Shown: positions 62,809-64,000 of the stretch, one piece after another
Position numbering within the stretch: the stretch's first letter is position 1
Layout of the letters: each line of letters opens with the position of its first letter
Assembly: GCF_030369675.1 (NCBI RefSeq)
Contig: NZ_CP128477.1
Location: forward strand, 3,142,001 to 3,206,000
Origin: Peteryoungia algae
Lineage (GTDB): Bacteria > Pseudomonadota > Alphaproteobacteria > Rhizobiales > Rhizobiaceae
DNA length: 64,000 nt
Reading direction: 5' to 3'
Position numbers and translations under genes: made by a program
Notes under the pieces: model-generated
What the model was told of the DNA's origin: nothing
The model's input: only the letters and a program-made list of their open reading frames with translations
Database searches by the model: none

Positions 62809-64000
62809 TCAGGCCGGTGATTCGGGAAGTTCGATTCCAGCCTCTATGCACCAGTTCCGCAAGGGGGCGAGGACCGGATGTTCGAAAGCAACCGCGAGAT
62901 GCCAGAGCGTGCGAGGAAGATGGCGCATGTAGCCGGGCTTTGCGTCTCGATCCCTGAGGCGCACCCAGAGCCCGTTCAGCTTGCAGGCCCGCTGCGCAGA
63001 CATGATCGCCCAGCTCTTCAGGAAGGCAGCTTCATCGAAGCTCGATATCCTTGCTCGCGCAGAAAGATAATCGGCCATCAATTGATCCATGAGGGCGCGC
63101 TCGATTGTGACCCGCGCATCCTGGACCAACGAGACCACATCATAGGCCGCCGGCCCGATCATGGCATCCTGGAAGTCGATCAATCCGACCCTGTCATGCC
63201 CCTCGCGATCCCCCCGCCAGAGGATGTTCGGCGAATGGAAATCGCGGAGCACGATCGATGTGTCGGCATTCGCCAGCTCGTCGATCAGATGATCCCATAT
63301 GTCGAGATAGCGTTCGCGCTCTGCCGTCGAGACCGCCTGGCCACCGCGTTTCCAGGGGAGGTGCCAGTCCAGCAGCAACTCGACCTCGAATTTCATCGCA
63401 GCACGATCAAAGTCCGGGATGATATGGTGGTGCCCGCCGGGGATGATGATCTCGCGCTCGAAGGGCGTATCATGAATGGCGGCAAGACAGGCGGCACTGG
63501 CACGATACCGTTCGGCAATCGGTTTGCCGAGATTGTCCAGAACGCCCTCTTCTCCGAGGTCTTCTAACAGAAGCAGTCCGGCATCGAGTTCCTGCGCCAG
63601 CACTGCGGGAGCTGCGAAACCCCGCTCCCTGAGCGCCTGTCCGATCGCGACAAAGGGGCGGACATCTTCTGCCAGATGCACCAACTGCGAATAGGGCTTG
63701 CCATCACGGATTGGCGGACCATTCGGCCGCTTTGGCGCATCCATCAGTACAAGCCGCGTGGTCCCGTTGGCCGGATAGACTGACTCATAGGCACGGTTGG
63801 ATGCGTCACCGGTGAGGTGGCGCCTGTGCATGCCGATGTAACCGTTGTCCTCGAGAAATCGGCGGATGTCCATCACACGCCGCAGCCGGGCAAGTTTCGC
63901 TTCCGGTGCCTGGATTGTCAGATTGCGCCCACCGTCCGGAGCGAATTGAAATGTGATCCCGACATGGTTCTTCGGCAGCGCGCTGCCCGCCTTGTCGGGC
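62809..64000 (-). CDS. TsaE-aminoglycoside/sugar kinase (AmgK-like) fusion, C-terminal part (5' end outside window)
   Basis: The kinase part (from MDIRRFLEDNGYIGMHRRHL, about 355 residues) is an APH-family kinase: SIVLRDFHSPNILW holds the catalytic Asp loop and VGLIDFQDAMIGP the metal-binding Asp. AmgK phosphorylates MurNAc/GlcNAc, and MurU, 5 bases downstream, acts next. The frame does not stop upstream of GTG 63876: it stays open to the window edge and reads NHVGITFQFAPDGGRNLTIQ, resembling the end of TsaE (YjeE), the ATPase of tRNA t6A synthesis. A TsaE-kinase fusion is known in Rhizobiaceae. The fusion is likely but only partly visible. Confidence 0.83.
   Translation of the reverse strand, partial: PDKAGSALPKNHVGITFQFAPDGGRNLTIQAPEAKLARLRRVMDIRRFLEDNGYIGMHRRHLTGDASNRAYESVYPANGTTRLVLMDAPKRPNGPPIRDGKPYSQLVHLAEDVRPFVAIGQALRERGFAAPAVLAQELDAGLLLLEDLGEEGVLDNLGKPIAERYRASAACLAAIHDTPFEREIIIPGGHHHIIPDFDRAAMKFEVELLLDWHLPWKRGGQAVSTAERERYLDIWDHLIDELANADTSIVLRDFHSPNILWRGDREGHDRVGLIDFQDAMIGPAAYDVVSLVQDARVTIERALMDQLMADYLSARARISSFDEAAFLKSWAIMSAQRACKLNGLWVRLRDRDAKPGYMRHLPRTLWHLAVAFEHPVLAPLRNWCIEAGIELPESPA

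Overview
This window is core chromosome of an alphaproteobacterium, almost certainly a member of the Rhizobiaceae (Rhizobium / Agrobacterium / Ensifer type). The evidence is high GC, a 1595-residue NAD-glutamate dehydrogenase, a DUF1013 (TrcR) gene, parAB beside rsmG and mnmG, the hemE - DUF299 - maf - aroE - coaE - dnaQ - secB order, a trpFBA-accD-folC operon, and an addBA operon led by a MurU gene and a TsaE-kinase fusion. It is not an accessory island: I see no phage, insertion sequence, CRISPR array, toxin-antitoxin pair, rRNA or tRNA.

Layout. 1-16 kb: end of asd, a lytic transglycosylase, beta-carbonic anhydrase, pyridoxal kinase, NAD-GDH, a UMF1-type MFS transporter, purH, a broken heparinase II/III gene, rsmB and htpX. 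16-27 kb: a DUF1674 (SdhAF4-like) gene, a thermonuclease plus Excalibur pair, acs, the DUF1013 gene, a broken prpE-like gene, a YggS-family gene, and leuS-lptE-holA. 27-36 kb (all minus strand): hemE, hemJ, rho, mnmE, mnmG, rsmG, parA, parB. 36-46.5 kb (mostly plus strand): DUF299 regulator, maf, aroE, coaE, dnaQ, then secB and fxsA on the minus strand, then a Tim44-like gene, mltA, an Smr gene, an XRE regulator and gyrB. 46.5-64 kb: phaZ, a DUF2852 gene, a YgjP-like metallopeptidase, trpF-trpB-trpA-accD-folC, and on the minus strand the operon tsaE/amgK - murU - addB - addA - trxA.

The most important non-coding element is the hemE / DUF299 intergenic gap (35881-36272). It has the gene context of the mapped Caulobacter and Sinorhizobium chromosomal origins, an A+T-rich stretch, one perfect and two tandem near-perfect DnaA boxes, and three GANTC (CcrM) sites. 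Gene strands diverge around it. Four parS-like palindromes lie at 29.5, 31.5, 37.7 and 46.6 kb, on both sides of it, with parAB close by. The window therefore carries the replication origin and its ParABS segregation centre together with genes for replication (holA, dnaQ, gyrB), tRNA and rRNA modification, cofactors and amino acids.

Two genes, the heparinase gene and the prpE-like gene, are each broken by a roughly 100-200 bp degraded tandem copy of their own adjacent sequence. Removing the degraded copy restores the heparinase frame completely and most of the prpE frame. The damage has the same character at both places and looks more like sequencing or assembly error than biological decay. 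I found no convincing undescribed multi-gene system. The best leads are the origin/parS architecture, the TsaE-kinase fusion in a recycling-plus-repair operon, the AccD with a degenerate zinc ribbon, the split thermonuclease/Excalibur pair, and an operator-like palindrome in front of the NAD-GDH gene.
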